DNA of 64,000 nucleotides from Symbiodinium natans (taxonomy: Eukaryota; Sar; Dinophyceae; Suessiales; Symbiodiniaceae). Positions 63,266 to 64,000 of the stretch are shown here, piece after piece. A program made the position numbers and the translations under genes. The notes under the pieces were generated by a model. It searched no databases and had not been told where the DNA came from. It worked only from the letters and a program-made list of their open reading frames with translations. The stretch covers positions 756,992 to 820,991 of the forward strand of contig CAJNDS010000058.1 in assembly GCA_905221605.1 (NCBI GenBank), given 5' to 3'. The stretch's first letter is position 1; each line of letters begins with the position of its first letter.

Positions 63266-63854
63266 CTCGGCTTGAAAGCAGCTCTAGGGTTTAGGGTTTA
63301 GGGTTTAGGGTTTGGGGTGTAGGGGTTGGGGTTTAGGGCTTCGGGTTTAGGATTTAGGGTTTAGCGTTTAGGATTTAGGGTTTAGGGTTTGGAGTTTGGG
63401 GCTTAGGGTTTAGCAGGCTTTTCGGGTGTGTCACGTGCTCCGTGCACATCACCACGCGGGACTTGTGTTGTGGTGTTGCGCCAAGGTTTACGCTCCCTCC
63501 CAACCCGCCCACGCAATCTATGCCCTTGGTCCCCTAAAGCCTATAAACCCTAAACCCTAAACCCCAAACCCTACACCCTACACTCAAAACCTAACGCCCT
63601 TCCAGGTGCAGCTATCGGAGCCCCTTGATATGGGCCCGCCCTTCAACAAAAACAAAAAGAGCTTAAATCAAAACCCGGGACCCAAAACCCGAAACCGCAA
63701 GTCCCAACCCCCAACCAGCAAAGCGTGAACCCCAGACTCCCCCCGGGCCTGCTTCGGCCGTACCCTTTTCCAAGGAACCCTAAACCCTAAACCCTAAACC
63801 CTAAACCCTAAACCCCAAACCCCAAACCCCAAACCCCGAACCCTAGGGTGCCTG

Positions 63855-63942
63855 GAACTACACCTGTCAGCCATTCACACCTCTTGCTTGGAAGTGCTGT
63901 GCCCCAAAGCGTGCCGGGTCTTGACACCATCTTGGGGTCCGC
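63855..63942 (-). CDS. open exon-like segment (ADPKM)
   Basis: After GCCACAG the frame ADPKMVSRPGTLWGTA stays open for about 29 codons to the start of degenerate repeat. The donor is not determined. Confidence 0.5.
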
Positions 63943-64000
63943 CTGTGGCCGACTAAGCCCCTGAGGCAGTTTTAAGGTTTAAGGTTTAGGGTTTAGGGTT

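Overview
The window looks like nuclear DNA of a dinoflagellate, probably of the Symbiodinium type. Four things point there: plant-type telomere repeats (TTTAGGG/CCCTAAA) scattered through all 64 kb; introns that mostly begin with GC and end with AG just before a G; every assignable exon on the same (minus) strand, as in unidirectional dinoflagellate gene clusters; and two ankyrin genes that open with the MLRVW ubiquitin-like domain I associate with dinoflagellate ankyrin proteins. Genus and species cannot be read from the sequence.

Layout. Long ORFs are nearly absent because most genes are cut into exons of about 18-90 bases. The exons sit in short unique islands, and the introns between them (often about 1 kb) are largely TTTAGGG/CCCTAAA arrays, degenerate variants of them, G-runs and small inverted-repeat elements. 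Read on the minus strand from the right end: (1) about 64-57 kb, coding-like exons including a microbial-type rhodopsin whose helices F and G, with the retinal lysine, are clear; (2) about 55-4.4 kb, some 45 exons of one or more long, mostly alpha-helical proteins, of which the stretch below 20 kb is strongly coiled-coil-like; (3) 2.0-0.3 kb, the first three exons of ribosomal protein eS21, running off the left edge.

Two ankyrin-repeat genes (45.6-43.8 kb and 38.9-37.1 kb) lie between exons of the helical gene(s), on the same strand, with a degenerate ankyrin relic beside each. The second has a three-exon structure whose spliced length is an exact multiple of three, and its first intron coincides with a MITE-like inverted-repeat element.

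Repeats. At least six families of short inverted-repeat elements recur. There are also two minisatellites, tandem repeats of about 30, 33 and 115 bp, homogenised arrays of telomere-repeat variants, and one head-to-head array junction like a telomere fusion. Two telomere-like arrays are flanked by direct repeats of unique sequence.

All exon calls are hand predictions from reading frame, splice-site pattern and phase; no search was run. I saw no tRNA, rRNA, spliced-leader gene or CRISPR array.
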